Below, piece by piece: positions 20,601 through 28,626 of a DNA stretch of 64,000 nt. The stretch covers positions 8,742,001 through 8,806,000 of the forward strand of contig OZ316895.1 in the NCBI GenBank assembly GCA_973895155.1. The letters are read 5' to 3'. This DNA is from Marsupella aquatica (lineage: Eukaryota; Marchantiophyta). The position numbers and the translations under genes were made by a program. The notes under the pieces are model-generated. The model had not been told where the DNA came from. It searched no databases and saw nothing but the letters and a program-made list of their open reading frames with translations. Every line of letters begins with the position of its first letter. Position 1 is the stretch's first letter.

Positions 20601-21786
20601 CCCATGAAGGACCTACACCCGAACAATCTGTAGAGCCACCACCGAACGACAACACCACCCTTCCCGTAGATTCTCAGCAAGCTCACCAGGTAACATTTAC
20701 AGATGAAAGTTCTTTGCAACATGTGTAAACAGTGTGGAGAACGTTCCCTATTTTATCAACACTGCAAGTTCAAGAGTAGGACACCAATGTTATGTTGTAT
20801 ACCATGATGTTAATGTATACTTACTATTTGAATGTGCCTGTACTCCGAGTACTGCATTTTAGGTTCCTGAATCCCATGAGGAACCTACACCCGAACAATC
20901 TAAGAGGAAATCAAAGAGAACCAAGAAATTTGTACAACCACAGAAGCCCGCACCTGAGGTAAGCGTATTTTCAATAGGCCAAGGAGGAACATTCCAGGGT
21001 AGACAGTGGTAAAAATGTATTCTATGTGTACTTATTTGATTTAAACATGCAATCACCTTAGTTTGCAATGACAGGGACCAAAGGAAGGAGAGCAAGCAAC
21101 GGCACCCCCGGAGACAGAAAAAAGTGAACCTAGACGTTCAAAGAGGAAGCAAACAACTGCTCCCACCGAAGAGAAAATTGCCCAAACAAAAAGAAAGACC
21201 AGAACTAAACCAAGGTAAGTACAAATCATTGTGTACTATGTGGCCATATTGTATAGGGACTAAACACATGATTCGCTTGATACTGATTTCAACCTTACAA
21301 TTGCAGGATTCATCTAAACAAGTCCAGGATGTCAATGCACAACCAGCACCAGAAGGCAATACTATTGAAACTCAGGGTACTGCCCTTCCACCGAATGTGT
21401 CTGCAATCCCATCAGGAGAGGTGACTACACCGGTAGGGAGCACACCTTCTGTAATTGACTTTGGTGGCATGATTGATTGGTAAGATGTGTTTCTTTGCTG
21501 ATTGCTTTCATATGTGAATTTGCAGGAGTACCAGAAACCACCTGATGTGCAACCAGACCCATATGCAAGTAGATGTCGGAGAAAATTGACAGTTTGTGGG
21601 CCATTGGGCAAGGCGCAAAGTGAATTTGTAATCCCAGGGTCTGTACCACAAGAGGTCACTGTGCAGGAGGACAATATTTTGGATTCCTTGCACGCATCAC
21701 AAATTCTCCAAGACTGTAGCCAGGCTGATGTTACCTCTTTTCACAAGGCAATCGATAAAATGATTAGTAATGTGGATGAAGTTTAG
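11606..21786 (+). CDS. Array of duplicated Pro/Lys-rich exons, split by the gypsy insertion
   Basis: A string of similar small exons begins with GTTCC (Val-Pro) after an AG acceptor and mostly ends before a GT donor in phase 0: 11606-11737, 20298-20423, 20591-20689, 20863-20958, 21075-21214, 21307-21480 and 21525-21786 (the last ends with a stop). They encode related low-complexity text such as KRKTKRTKKFVEPPPNGN and LPVDSQQADQ. Exon plus intron was duplicated in tandem, unit about 270-290 bp, around 20413-20862. The final exon is less repetitive and may be a conserved tail. The junction 21214/21307 is out of phase as read, so one boundary is wrong or damaged. The gypsy element sits in the first intron. 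The basic, proline-rich character suggests a nuclear linker or DNA-binding tail; the function is unknown. Confidence 0.5.
11782..12939 (-). repeat. gypsy LTR (element 3' LTR)
   Basis: Same length as the LTR at 19080-20237 and about 99.4% identical by my reading; substitutions were noted near the ends, in the middle and around the TATTTATAG segment. It includes a minisatellite of about 20-bp units. Confidence 0.92.
12602..12808 (+). repeat. LTR minisatellite, ~20-bp units (second copy at 19900-20106)
   Basis: About nine imperfect units of the type GTTGGTGGAACTACTATGC are arranged head to tail. The same array occurs in the other LTR, so it predates insertion. Position inside the LTR suggests a promoter or enhancer array of the element, but that is inference. 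Confidence 0.75.
12940..12952 (-). promoter_or_regulatory. Polypurine-tract-like sequence of the gypsy element
   Basis: Immediately before the 3' LTR the minus strand reads GGTAGGGGTGATG, the expected place for the plus-strand primer. It is purine-rich but not purely so. Confidence 0.5.
12993..13877 (-). CDS. gypsy integrase, C-terminal half
   Basis: The frame carries the end of the integrase core: RADRGELNSEEAAEFF (second acidic catalytic residue) and AYNPEGNGKIERGH (the catalytic Glu), then SIVNALVKSC. A basic C-terminal region follows with GDWVLIYEGGLEQQ and KKFARRWRGPF, typical of gypsy integrase tails that bind DNA. It is in a different frame from the upstream pol ORF. The switch maps to a run of five C at 13880-13884 (plus strand), so a one-base slip separates the halves. 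No stop occurs downstream of it until 12993. Confidence 0.85.
   Translation of the reverse strand, partial: KYLVLAREDLSSYVEGRALTSNTTEAVCRFILEDVIARHGCFVQMRADRGELNSEEAAEFFNRFNIKLKLTTAYNPEGNGKIERGHPSIVNALVKSCRGKPSLWPNLLPFALLADRMTCTTTTGITPAELVSGHLPLMPIEENVQSWRMIEWQDRISRETLLERRIEHFSQTKEKIEEALLRLKEAREKNKERFDKTHRLRPIPIQNGDWVLIYEGGLEQQHSTLKKFARRWRGPFVVEEVRPNATYVVRELDGAIHRNPYAGKRVKLFKRRTRFVTEEEFEPDDYEALDEEDM
13820..15814 (-). CDS. gypsy reverse transcriptase, RNase H and integrase N-terminal half
   Basis: The frame starts at ATG 15814, overlapping the stop of the preceding ORF in an ATGA. In order: RT palm with SNRWFTIRKKNGKLRF, CGDLYSGYDQFQLA and TQPFLDDMPIKGC (FLDD box, here with Met); RNase H with VTVDSSPDAARWAVG and IIETDCLPL; then the integrase zinc finger (HDAVEAGHRG...CESCQ, HHCC) and the first catalytic Asp in WAVDVVHMPRG. 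After this the frame is lost at the 5-C run (13880-13884) and runs into a false stop at 13820. The integrase style, VVHMP with a RADRGEL second box, is unlike the common chromovirus type. Confidence 0.88.
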   Translation of the reverse strand: MIGEHGKAFAFCPEEMGCVDPSVVTPMVIFTVPHVPWDLKPIPVPKALLPKLIDLLKEKLSTRILERTDAPYSNRWFTIRKKNGKLRFIQDMQPPNKVTICNTGIGPIVDEFAEEFAGRAIYSCGDLYSGYDQFQLAQSSRDITTMRTPLGLLRMCTLPQGATNSVAHMQNAMNKVLHCFIPEKTQPFLDDMPIKGCLETKKDETIREDGLRQFVWEHIQDVKAILKRLIEVGLTLSGEKSSFGLREVLIVGQICGVDGRKPNGGKVDAINQMKDCRTTSEVRRFLGACLFYRIWIPHFAHIADPLYGLLRKNVHFVWTEAHKEAMQRLKEALLSPIVLRPLCYDGRPIIVTVDSSPDAARWAVGQDDEEGRRFAARFGAKIFSARQRHYPQIKRELWGARIALCQEKVYLIGAQVIIETDCLPLLGMIANCDTPNIAMLCWIAFIRMINPELRHIARKDNPVADMLSRARYDQNEVEAVQVMNGEFEVLTFREELYSGELLLIGRYLSTLQRPIEMIEEKFQQLRKKAYKFMLKDGVLWRRSLKKGHVPCRLLDTDEEKKRVLWDSHDAVEAGHRGVRATYERVQRWYWWSGMYVDVKSYVGSCESCQYYSKVRFRDGLNPTSPLSLHFQWAVDVVHMPRGIRGQSTLSLQEKIYLLMLKEGL
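15811..16326 (-). CDS. gypsy linker ORF between protease and RT
   Basis: This acidic, helical ORF of about 170 residues has no recognised domain (LLEESEEIEGLLDEEGVEV). It ends TGA inside the ATGA that starts the RT ORF, an arrangement that could permit termination-reinitiation or a -1 shift. It is in another frame from gag-pro, so either a lesion lies near 16330-16366 or it is expressed separately. Confidence 0.5.
   Translation of the reverse strand: MTWNVNSLLASSFEGESLHCRISYVKVCEATKKFKKKIARIEDTMQIHGLLEESEEIEGLLDEEGVEVSLKEIIEGLSEGKAHMEINHELYGELSQFVEVNTKYKTVEKKVRPAAIPLPLDAREILEKAGKETSLIDRTKIGHKFTKETLNQLRIGDDGLLTKEEREEFQQ
16368..18566 (-). CDS. gypsy gag C-terminal part and aspartic protease
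   Basis: The frame follows directly, and in phase, after the amber at 18567. It contains helical gag sequence, a CIWCDSKEHSRRECGEL knuckle (C-x2-C-x4-H-x4-C) for RNA binding, and long charged linkers. Near its end is a retropepsin: ARALIDTGSEVNLMS (catalytic DTG) and YDLILGQPYI. It is translated on the minus strand of the element at 11782-20237. Apart from the preceding stop the frame is clean for more than 700 codons. Confidence 0.85.
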   Translation of the reverse strand, partial: LEDPDRVTQASFLDWVADRSKKLGPQELIREFTKKFNQLPEIGSEVIKVQKATLLIRAADEKLQDELELALELMNPSRGASPPTWEEIEIAVLRVSQKHRRKKLSHEGALHAVAPVTSMRRMEKIESTTGRGEKSMDKIDELSKLMKNLTILATQAFEQMGGGASRPASRGGPGAGSSIGGARSWNCIWCDSKEHSRRECGELSVALRERIVKFIDHDGIRKLAYHDSGELILVNTNKGGMKVLVERRMTGHHTSAIAAAFGDQDEHEADVYTLFGSSSSTETDKKRLAEFVRRKSGWSDPVLISSFTAEVGSLWDSMVEEKRKSSEPLEERAKGKQKVEPGPSILQPSSRVPTRKSVRFEDRGSTTKEPTSTPSSSKEMEVVKKEKVEKKGPGWVLGRDVEQHIAYDQVAEKFWKAEVSGVTNEEFFACMNSKAQDALLAKVKRKRFYKEGPHALGMEVFSDVDEDGEGSIVSQASVECEVYQVNAEKIPRPQMLGSSTKEVLEPKMSGVEVLERWKPLAKATTGFAVTQDMAKISREEVLKASQSVWVMCASAMKNSDSGDGKESILEPFWARTCSVVEVELVGMEGKARALIDTGSEVNLMSRSIYDLGQWMIDCDTQWSVNSINRSKNMLWGGCPGVSVKVGHVIEPTNIFVHDSLPYDLILGQPYITQARMEYKVLPDGTHMAKVRSRDELRVIQFHVVKPGHWRNRKELRGPEPKEGNEDFRKASR
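18567..19010 (-). CDS. gypsy gag N-terminal part, ending in an amber codon
   Basis: This begins after the primer-binding site, either at ATG 19010 (MKRDMVLEL) or more likely at a later Met (MGTEMNPTDMERF). It encodes the helical gag N-terminus (ERFSSLIAAYLHGMKEKEME). The stop TAG at 18567-18569 is followed in the same frame by unbroken gag sequence (LEDPDRVTQASFLDWV). The codon could be a mutation or a suppressible readthrough site. Confidence 0.75.
   Translation of the reverse strand: MKRDMVLELSVLNLFILLSQEGRIAIMGTEMNPTDMERFSSLIAAYLHGMKEKEMEENKKKELLGRTTKYLHSVLTKQGEFDGRNVTKYLKGYWTEATIHKIDAEVAVKEFVSLVEPELKGIVTTLIDGATGEKAWKVFELKMKEEF
19058..19075 (-). promoter_or_regulatory. Primer-binding-site-like sequence of the gypsy element
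   Basis: Four bases inside the 5' LTR the minus strand reads TGGCGACCATACTGGGGA. It begins with TGG, complementary to a tRNA CCA end, and closely resembles the TGGCGACTC...CTGGGGA primer sites of plant Tat-type gypsy elements. The tRNA was not identified. Confidence 0.55.
19080..20237 (-). repeat. gypsy LTR (element 5' LTR)
   Basis: This is the upstream LTR for minus-strand transcription. A reverse-complement TATA-like CTATAAATAAAG (near 19794-19806) could be its promoter. It carries the same minisatellite as the other LTR. Confidence 0.9.
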
Positions 21787-22699
21787 GGTACAATTAGCAA
21801 TATCTGAGGGATAGTCTAGGGTACCTACCCTGTTTTGTCACCAATGTGTTCATGATAATAAATATGAAATGTTCCTGCATTTCTTGCTTTCTTTCAAGAC
21901 TATATAACATGATCTGTTCCAAAAATGGTCATAGTAGATCTGTGTCTGGGATACAATATTTATGTTGTATTCACATTTTCTCTGACTTTACGACGAAGAC
22001 GCCCCACTGTCAAATCCATCCCACTGACTAAGACGCCCCCCGCCGAAGCCCAAATGGACAAAACCTATGGAATTTGAACACAAAAAACCCTTTTTCATGT
22101 ATATGATTTGGACATTGTATTTAGATTTCACACTTGGAAAAAAAATTGTCCCTCCGACTTTATGAACACGCCCTCCGCCGAAGCCTGCCCAAATGGACAA
22201 AACCTATGGAGTCTCAACATAGAAATACCTTTTTCATGTATACACTTTGGATATTGTATTCAGATTTCACACTTGGAAAAAATAAATTGTCCCTCCGACT
22301 TTACGAACACGCCCTCCGCTGAAGCCTGCCCAAATGGACAAAACCTATGGAGTTTCAACATAGAAATACCTTTTTCATGTATACACTTTGCACGTTGTAT
22401 TCATAATTCACAGTTACAAAAAAATTCATTCACTTGAACTTTACAAAGACAGTCGGGCCTAAATGGAAAAAAACATGCCATATTCAACACTTTAATACTC
22501 ATACAGCACATGCACCATGGAAGGCGTACTCAGACCTAACAATTGCAAATAAAAGGCTTCACTCCTCATTGGATGGAATACAACATCCACTTTGTAACAA
22601 TTTGAACTCATTCAAGGTAGTGTTTAGGTCCATGCACAAATGTGCCCTACTACCATCTAACTTCCCAATATAGTGAATAGTAGACTGTGATGTATATGT
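21787..22699. repeat. Central spacer of the MULE with tandem repeat array, unit ~141 bp
   Basis: This lies between the two converging gene sets, where their 3' ends meet. From about 21990 to 22440 it has three to four copies of a unit of about 141 bp, marked by CAAATGGACAAAACCTATGG near 22051, 22192 and 22334. Each copy also carries CTCCGACTTTA and a GTATTCAGATTTCACA segment. Repeats in the convergent middle of MuDR-type elements could act as terminators, but this is inference. No gene was found. Confidence 0.7.
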
Positions 22700-22991
22700 C
22701 TATTCTGTGATATCTACTTCATGAGGTAGCCCAAAATAAGGGCAATTATTAGCAGCTTCTTCAGCAAGTTCAGTGATGCGCCGTGCCCACTCATAATCCA
22801 AGGAGTTTTGAATGCGTGGATTGGAAGGCATAGTACCACTGCCTATTGTTGGTGCTCCAACGGTGACAAGCCACTCACGTTCTCCAGCATTGTTCACATT
22901 GTCATGCTCTTCCCCTTCCACCTGCGCATTACAATAACACTAGAATAAGTAAACAAATTCTTATGAAACTAGGACTTTTATATGGACCTTC

Positions 22992-23026
22992 AACACAGTG
23001 ACGGACCAAACGAGAAGTGTGACCAC
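22992..23026 (+). repeat. Left TIR of the 12.7-kb element
   Basis: It begins AACACAGTGACGGACCAAAC and continues GAGAAGTGTGACCAC. The sequence after AAAC forms an imperfect hairpin with the next bases (AAACGAGAAGTGT ... ACACTTCTTGTTT), so the terminus itself can fold. The right TIR is 35705-35739. Confidence 0.85.
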
Positions 23027-23142
23027 ACTTCTTGTTTTGCCCGCGGCGAAAAAAGTTTCTAAGGCAAAAAGTCCTGGATACGGAATTAGTATTCCCCCCT
23101 AAAACTAGTTTTTCGGTTTCAAAAAATGGGAAAAATCGAAGT

Positions 23143-23955
23143 GAATACGAAGATGGGATACGGCGTATCCCATTTCGGATCCAACTCCGGAATTCCAAAA
23201 AAAAAAAACCAAACGTAGTAAAAGTGCCGATATTGTTTTACCTGTTAAGAATATTCCCAAACAATTCTTCTCAACAGTAACATTTAACCGACTGCGCTGC
23301 AACTGCAGTCAAATACTAACCACGGTCAGGGAGAAAACTATAAATAGGAGATCCCTGCTTGAAATTTTTTTGCTCATTTCTTCTCGCTGTCTATCCTCTT
23401 CCTCTCAACGAATGCCCACCGTCTATACAAACTCGTATTCCCCGAAAATCAAATTTGACTAACAGGTGAGAATCTTCATGCAAATGGCGAGGACAAATCC
23501 CAAATGGGATACGGCGTATCCCGTTTGGGATTCAACCTTCAAATGTCCAATTTTTGTTTCTGTTTAGTTGAAAAAGGAGGTTGGATGCGAAGTGGGATAC
23601 CCCTCTGAATATGAAGTATCTTAGCCTCCAACTGTCAAAACCTCAACGTTGAATGCGAAATGGGATACGGTGTATCCAGTTTGGGATTCGCCCTTCAAAT
23701 ATCCAGTTTTTGTTTCTCTTCAGTGAAAAAAGGATGTTGGATGCGAAGTGGGATACGGGGTATCCCATATCGCATCCAACCTCCGAATAATAAGTATCTT
23801 AGTCTCCAAATTGCAAAACCTCAATGTTGAATGCAAAATGGGATACGGCGTATCCAGTTTGGGATTCAACCTTCAAATGTCCAAATTTGGTTTCTCTTTA
23901 GCTAAAAAAGGAGGTTGGATGCGAAGTGGGATACGGCGTATCCCATGTGGTATCT
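23143..23955. repeat. Palindrome array 1 (GGATAC/GTATCC type)
   Basis: Seven copies start near 23143, 23495, 23583, 23651, 23739, 23829 and 23917. The best core is ATGGGATACG-G-CGTATCCCAT, extended by GAATGCGAA on one side and TTCGCATTC on the other. Copies after 23651 are 88-90 bp apart. Spacers between palindromes are also related (CCTTCAAATGTCC... and a run starting GTTTCTCTT), so the whole block is a tandem repeat of about 90 bp. It lies between the left TIR and the first gene. Confidence 0.85.
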
Positions 23956-24083
23956 CCCTAGAGTTTTCTTGGCATGGGAAAAATCTTATGAATTGCTGAT
24001 TGTTTCGCAGGCAAAGTTCAACTAAACATGCACTGAAGCTCTTGCTGCCTTTCAGTGACTCAAGCTTTTGCTTTCCTGGAAAA

Positions 24084-24305
24084 ATGACATTTTCTCTTGT
24101 GAGTCTAATGGCGGTCCAGAATCAAAACCTTGAGAAACGTGCTCGTCGATTGTATAAGCGATTAGTTGCACTCAAAGTTCTCCGTCCTGGATTAGGAGTG
24201 CTATGGACGGGAGGCGTGGATCCACATGATAGTTTGAATCCACTCCGAATAGAGTTTTGTGAAAAAATGAAGACGGAGTTCCGATTCGGTCGAGGATATG
24301 TTTGA
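24084..24305 (+). CDS. Short unknown ORF of the 12.7-kb element
   Basis: From ATG 24084 (MTFSLVSLMAVQNQNLEKR) a basic 73-residue frame runs to TGA. It contains ARRLYKRLVALKVLRPGLGV and FCEKMKTEFRFGRGYV. No family is recognised. It may be a first exon of the downstream F-box-like gene, since an acceptor TTTACAG lies before 24641. Confidence 0.35.
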   Translation: MTFSLVSLMAVQNQNLEKRARRLYKRLVALKVLRPGLGVLWTGGVDPHDSLNPLRIEFCEKMKTEFRFGRGYV

Positions 24306-24647
24306 GTGGTTGTCTGCACTCTGTTAATTCTTCTTGTAATTATTGTCGTGATGCCCGAAACAAATATCATCGATTAGCATATTTGTGTTGTCGGATTTGG
24401 AACGAAGATCCTTGGGTTAACTTATTGCGTTGAATCTTCTTGATTAGTGTGTAAGTATTCAGGTGAACGTTCTTGGGTCAAAACTTTTGTGAATATATTT
24501 TTCTTTTGATCAAAGAAATAAAATCAGTTTTTCTATCACTGTTTTGTAGGTTGCTGAGAAAGTGCTCACCATCTCATTTATTACTCCAGGTATCCACTCT
24601 TATTTTGGAATGGCCGTCACTGAGAACCCTGTCTTTACAGGTTAGCG

Positions 24648-25148
24648 ATGTCATTCGACATAGAGAAGAAACAAATTCAGCAGAAAAGTGGCCAAAGGGA
24701 ATCCAGATTGCTTTTGGATGGACTTCCTGATGAGATTGTTGAAACGTTCATTTGACCCATTTTGAAAGTTTGTTGTATAGAGGATGAATTTGATTCCTCC
24801 AAGAACCAAGCTGATGAAAGATTGATGCGATTAAAAACAATGGTGTGGCTTGGATGCACCTCCAAGAAATGGAACCAGCTCGTAATTTGTACACGAGTCT
24901 GGGGTATTCTTAGACTAGCAAGAAGCCAGTTTGAGGAAGAAAATGAAATGCTGACAAGCATTCCCGATGGAAAACCCCTTCAGAATGTTCATATTGAAGC
25001 TTCTGTTAGGATGGAAACACCAAATCTTCCTCCAATCGATTTCTTAGGTTTATTTTCAAGGTCTGACCTAAATCGATTTCAAGAACACTGGCACAATCTT
25101 GAGAAAGATGAGCAAGCAAGGCTCTTGGAAATGTATGGGGAAGCTTAG
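24648..25148 (+). pseudogene. F-box-like protein with an in-frame TGA
   Basis: ATG 24648 (MSFDIEKKQIQQKSG) follows a clear acceptor. The frame reads LLLDGLPDEIVETFI, then TGA at 24753-24755, then continues in the same frame with PILKVCCIEDEFDSS and WLGCTSKKWNQLVICTRVW. LPDEI...C...W resembles an F-box, the Skp1-binding motif of ubiquitin ligases. The rest (FSRSDLNRFQEHWHNLEKDE) is unrecognised. If the stop is real, only about 35 residues are made. The F-box call rests on a short motif. Confidence 0.45.
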
Positions 25149-25501
25149 AGCTTTATTTTGTGGCACAATTCTGGATGAATAAAGAGTTTTGTGATTCTAC
25201 CCTTACATCAACCCCATTCGCTAAGCGTAAAATCTATTTGGTTTAATCCAGGGACGTGGGGATATGCCTCTCAAGTCCTCTCAAGCGAAAAAAGTATAAA
25301 TAAACCTCTGGACTCCAACCCTCCGCTTTTGGATTCACCTTATCGCCTGTGTATACGAAGGTGATAAAGTATAAATAGCAGTGCCTGGTTAGAAAGTGCA
25401 CGCTCATTTCTTTTCCTTCTCAACTTCTCCTTGCCGTATCCTCCTTTGCATTCAACTCTATTCTTTGCACTTCTGTTCAAAGAACATAACTTTTCAATGT
25501 T

Positions 25502-26049
25502 GAATACGAGATGGGATACCGCGTATCCCATCTCGCATCCAACACCCTCTTCTTAGTATTCCATCGGAACCTCCTGGCTGTTTGTTGACTTTGAATACAA
25601 AATGGGATACCGCGTATCCCATTTCGGATTCAACTACATCTCTCTGGTCTTTTATTGCAGAGTACTAGAAATTCCTGATGTTTAGGGTTTAGCGCCTTTG
25701 CGGAGGATCATTGCAAAAAGAGCCGCATTGGATGATGTTGGATACGAACCGGGATACCCCGTATCCCATTTCGCATTCAACTTTCTATTTTTTGTTCTTT
25801 GCATCAGACTAGGGAATTGTTGACGTTGGATGCAAAGTGGGATACCTCGTATCCCATTTCAAATTCAATTCCCTATTTTTTGTGTTTTGTATCAGACTCG
25901 AGGCAATTGTTGAAGTTGGATGCAATGTGGGATACCGCGTATCCCATTTCGCATTCAACTCCCTATTTTTCATTCTTTGCATCAGACTCTCGGCAGTTGT
26001 TGATTTTGGATGCGAAGTGGGATACTGCGTACCCGATCTCGCATTCAAC
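25502..26049. repeat. Palindrome array 2 (GGATAC/GTATCC type)
   Basis: Six copies start at 25502, 25593, 25740, 25828, 25918 and 26008; most are 88-91 bp apart. Cores read GGGATACCGCGTATCCC or close variants. The last copy has lost symmetry (GATACTGCGTACCCGA). Spacers carry TTTGCATCAGACT repeats. The array lies directly upstream of the gene starting at 26099. Confidence 0.85.
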
Positions 26050-26098
26050 TACTTTTGTATGTTTACGCCCTGGTTCTGTGTCAATCTTTTACAGGAAC

Positions 26099-26506
26099 AT
26101 GTCGAACAAATCAAAGTCGTCTGGTTCGACCGAATCTTCACGGACGTCTATCGTCGATGAGATTTGGAAGAAGGACCTTTACACCGAGGAGAAACTCGTG
26201 AGGAATAGGTGGTACTTCAGGGATGCCCGGGCGATGGATATTCACAGAGCCTATGACGGTCCAGCGGTGTGGTTGGTTATAGTTAAGGGTAAAGACCATT
26301 GCCATTATGGATTAGTCGTGGACACTGGGGAGGCAGATATCACCGACGCAAAAACCAAACAGCTGAAGAAGATTCTAATGTACCTTTGCATTCTTCCGAA
26401 CAATGCCTTCACTGTAGTTGTCCTCAACTACGAGAAACTCGATCGGGTCTCGATGAACACATTTCCTGATGACCCGATCTGCAAGCTAATTTCGGACAAA
26501 GATTGA
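26099..26506 (+). CDS. Unknown 135-aa protein of the 12.7-kb element
   Basis: This begins at ATG 26099 (MSNKSKSSGSTESSRTS), just after palindrome array 2. A Ser-rich head is followed by a compact alpha/beta-like region: RNRWYFRDARAMDIHRAYDG, AVWLVIVKGKDHCHYGLVV and LKKILMYLCILPNNAFTVVV. The frame is clean and codon use looks protein-coding. No family is recognised. It could be an exon of the next gene, which starts 20 bp after its stop. Confidence 0.5.
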   Translation: MSNKSKSSGSTESSRTSIVDEIWKKDLYTEEKLVRNRWYFRDARAMDIHRAYDGPAVWLVIVKGKDHCHYGLVVDTGEADITDAKTKQLKKILMYLCILPNNAFTVVVLNYEKLDRVSMNTFPDDPICKLISDKD

Positions 26507-26525
26507 TGACTTTTCTTATTGGTGT

Positions 26526-28052
26526 TTGAAATTTGTCTTGAAGTCTTGGAGGGTTGTTGAGGAACTTACCAAGGTAGCATATAGGTCCGTCATTGGAGCC
26601 AACTTTGGCGTCAAAGAGCGTCCTCTGAAGTTGAAAGTGACGAAGCCTACCGATCCGGCTTCGAAGTCAGGGGAGATGTCTAGAACACCCTCGATAAAGG
26701 AGAAATCTGCCATAGTTTCTTTTAAGGAACCGGCAAAAGGAAGCTTGCAGATCAACTCTCCGGGGAAGGTTCTAAAGCAGCGGTGTCAGGAGAAGCTGCT
26801 GGCAAGAAGAAATTGGATCGACGTGACATCCAGAAGCGCGCACCATCTGCACCCGGAAGTGTTGTCTCATCTTTGGTCCCAACAATTTCACAAACACCAT
26901 CTCAGATTCCTTCAACTTCATCAGGTGGGCCTTCTCTATCATCTAGGGGTGTTGTGAAAGAAAAGAAAAACGATTCAACAGATATCACCACAGCTTTGCA
27001 GCGGGAAGAGACACTTGTGGTTCATGAAGAAGTGTCTCGGTTGATGGAGACCAAGAGAGTTCAGAAGACAATTGTTATTCTGAAAACAACTAACCTGCTT
27101 CTTGTTGACGATATTGACGACAAGAACTCAACTTTGGTTCGAACAGTAGATCGGTTGCATGTGGAGAACATCAAGACTTTGATGAAAATGAATCCAACAA
27201 ATTTCACCACGCCATTTGTCTTGTTTGTGATCCCCAAAGACTGCCCGACAGTGACAGATTGGGACCCAGAAAAGGCAACAAGCTGGAGATATCGAGTGAT
27301 TGGAGGTAATCACGGTGCTCGGGCTAAGAGAGAATTGTATCAGGCTTATGGGAGAGAGATCTTCAATGAACTCCAAGCTTGGGTGTATGCTGGTCTCACA
27401 AGGGAGGACATTCAGAAACTTAGCATCCAACATAATATTGATCAGGAGTACAGGAAAAAAATGAACAACATTGATCAAATCCGAACAATGCATAAGATTT
27501 TCCTTGCCAGAGGTATGGCAAAAACCAAGGAGACTAGAGAAGCATGTGCGATGGAGGTTTGCCTCGACGGGTTTTTTCCGGGGGACGCCACAAGCCTAAA
27601 GAAGCATGAACCTCTCTTCCAAATTGCGTTTAGGTCGGGTAAGGTCTGGGAACTCCAAGACCAGATCTTTGAGATGTGGAACAAGTTGGAGATCAAAGGG
27701 CAGAATAAGTAGAAGTCATCGATCAAGAAACTCAAGAAAAAAGGAAAAGCGCAGTCGATTCCAAAAGCTTTGAATAAGCTTGCAGGGGGCCTTACCCTGA
27801 CACCTTGGAGAGCAATCCAGGGAATTGAACACGACCAATTTTTGGAGTCCCTTCTTCTACGAGTGAAGGACCGGATGATCTCTTTGGAGCAGATGGCAAA
27901 AGAAGCCAAGAGTTACAAGAAACTTGTGAAAATCAGCAAGCTTTTTGTTCAGTTATCAGGGCAGCCACACTGGGCGACTTGCAAATAAATGTTTCCAAAA
28001 GAAATAGAATCTGCCGAGCTCGAAAGATGGAGTGGGAAGTTGTCCGATGTGG
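26526..28052 (+). pseudogene. Charged protein with a ParB-like motif, upstream part of the methyltransferase gene
   Basis: A first frame (26526 to about 26760) passes by a one-base shift into the frame that runs from 26783. The central region reads RLHVENIKTLMKMNPTNFTT, FVLFVIPKDCP and YRVIGGNHGARAKRELYQAYG. The last resembles the GNHR-type motif of ParB/sulfiredoxin-fold domains. In prokaryotes and phages such domains often precede a DNA methylase, and one follows here. In-frame stops TAG (27710-27712) and TAA (27986-27988) do not end the coding character, which resumes in the same frame (MFPKEIESAELERWSGKL) up to a GTATGT donor at 28053. The ParB assignment is tentative. Confidence 0.5.
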
Positions 28053-28626
28053 TATGTTCTCCCCTTCCATTGATTGGACTTTTCTCGGATTCACTTGTGT
28101 TTATTTGATGTTTGTGATGTTTCAATGAGGTTTTGCTTGGTCGAATGCAAAGTGGGATACGGCGTATCCCATCTCGGATTCAATTGTGTTTATTTGACGT
28201 TTGTGATGTTTCAATGAGGTTTTTGCTTGGTCGAATGCGAAGTTGGATACGCGGTATCCCATCTCGGATTCACTTGTGGTTATTTGACGTTGGTGATGTA
28301 CCAATGTGGTTTTTACTTGGTCGAATGCAAAGTGGGATATGCGGTATCCCATCTCGGATTCACTTGTGTTTATTTGATGTTGGTGATGTTTCAATGTTGT
28401 TTTTGCTTGGTTGAATGCGAAGTGGGATACGGGGTATCCCATCACGGATTCAATTGTGGTTATTTGACGACGATGATGTTTGAATGGGGTTTTTGTTTGG
28501 TTGAATGCGAAGTGGGATATAGGGTATTCCATGTCGCATTTGTCGTCCAGATTTGATTGTTTAAATGCCCAAATGGTTCTCCCCATTGTCTTTTCTCTGG
28601 ATTCCTTTAACAAGTTTGCGTTTGCA
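28053..28626. repeat. Intron with palindrome array 3 (five copies, 90-bp period)
   Basis: The interval runs from a GTATGT donor at 28053 to TTTGCAG at 28620-28626 and so looks like an intron. Within it palindromes start at 28143, 28233, 28323, 28413 and 28503, 90 bp apart each time. The first is GAATGCAAAGTGGGATACGG and its mirror. Spacers are also repeated (TTATTTGACGTT..GATG..TTCAATG). The array is translatable in several frames, but I treat that as accidental. Confidence 0.85.

Noticed and set aside
23143-28543. CRISPR array
   Set aside because: Regular spacing and palindromic repeats invite it, but the spacers are themselves repeated, there are no cas genes, and the DNA is eukaryotic.
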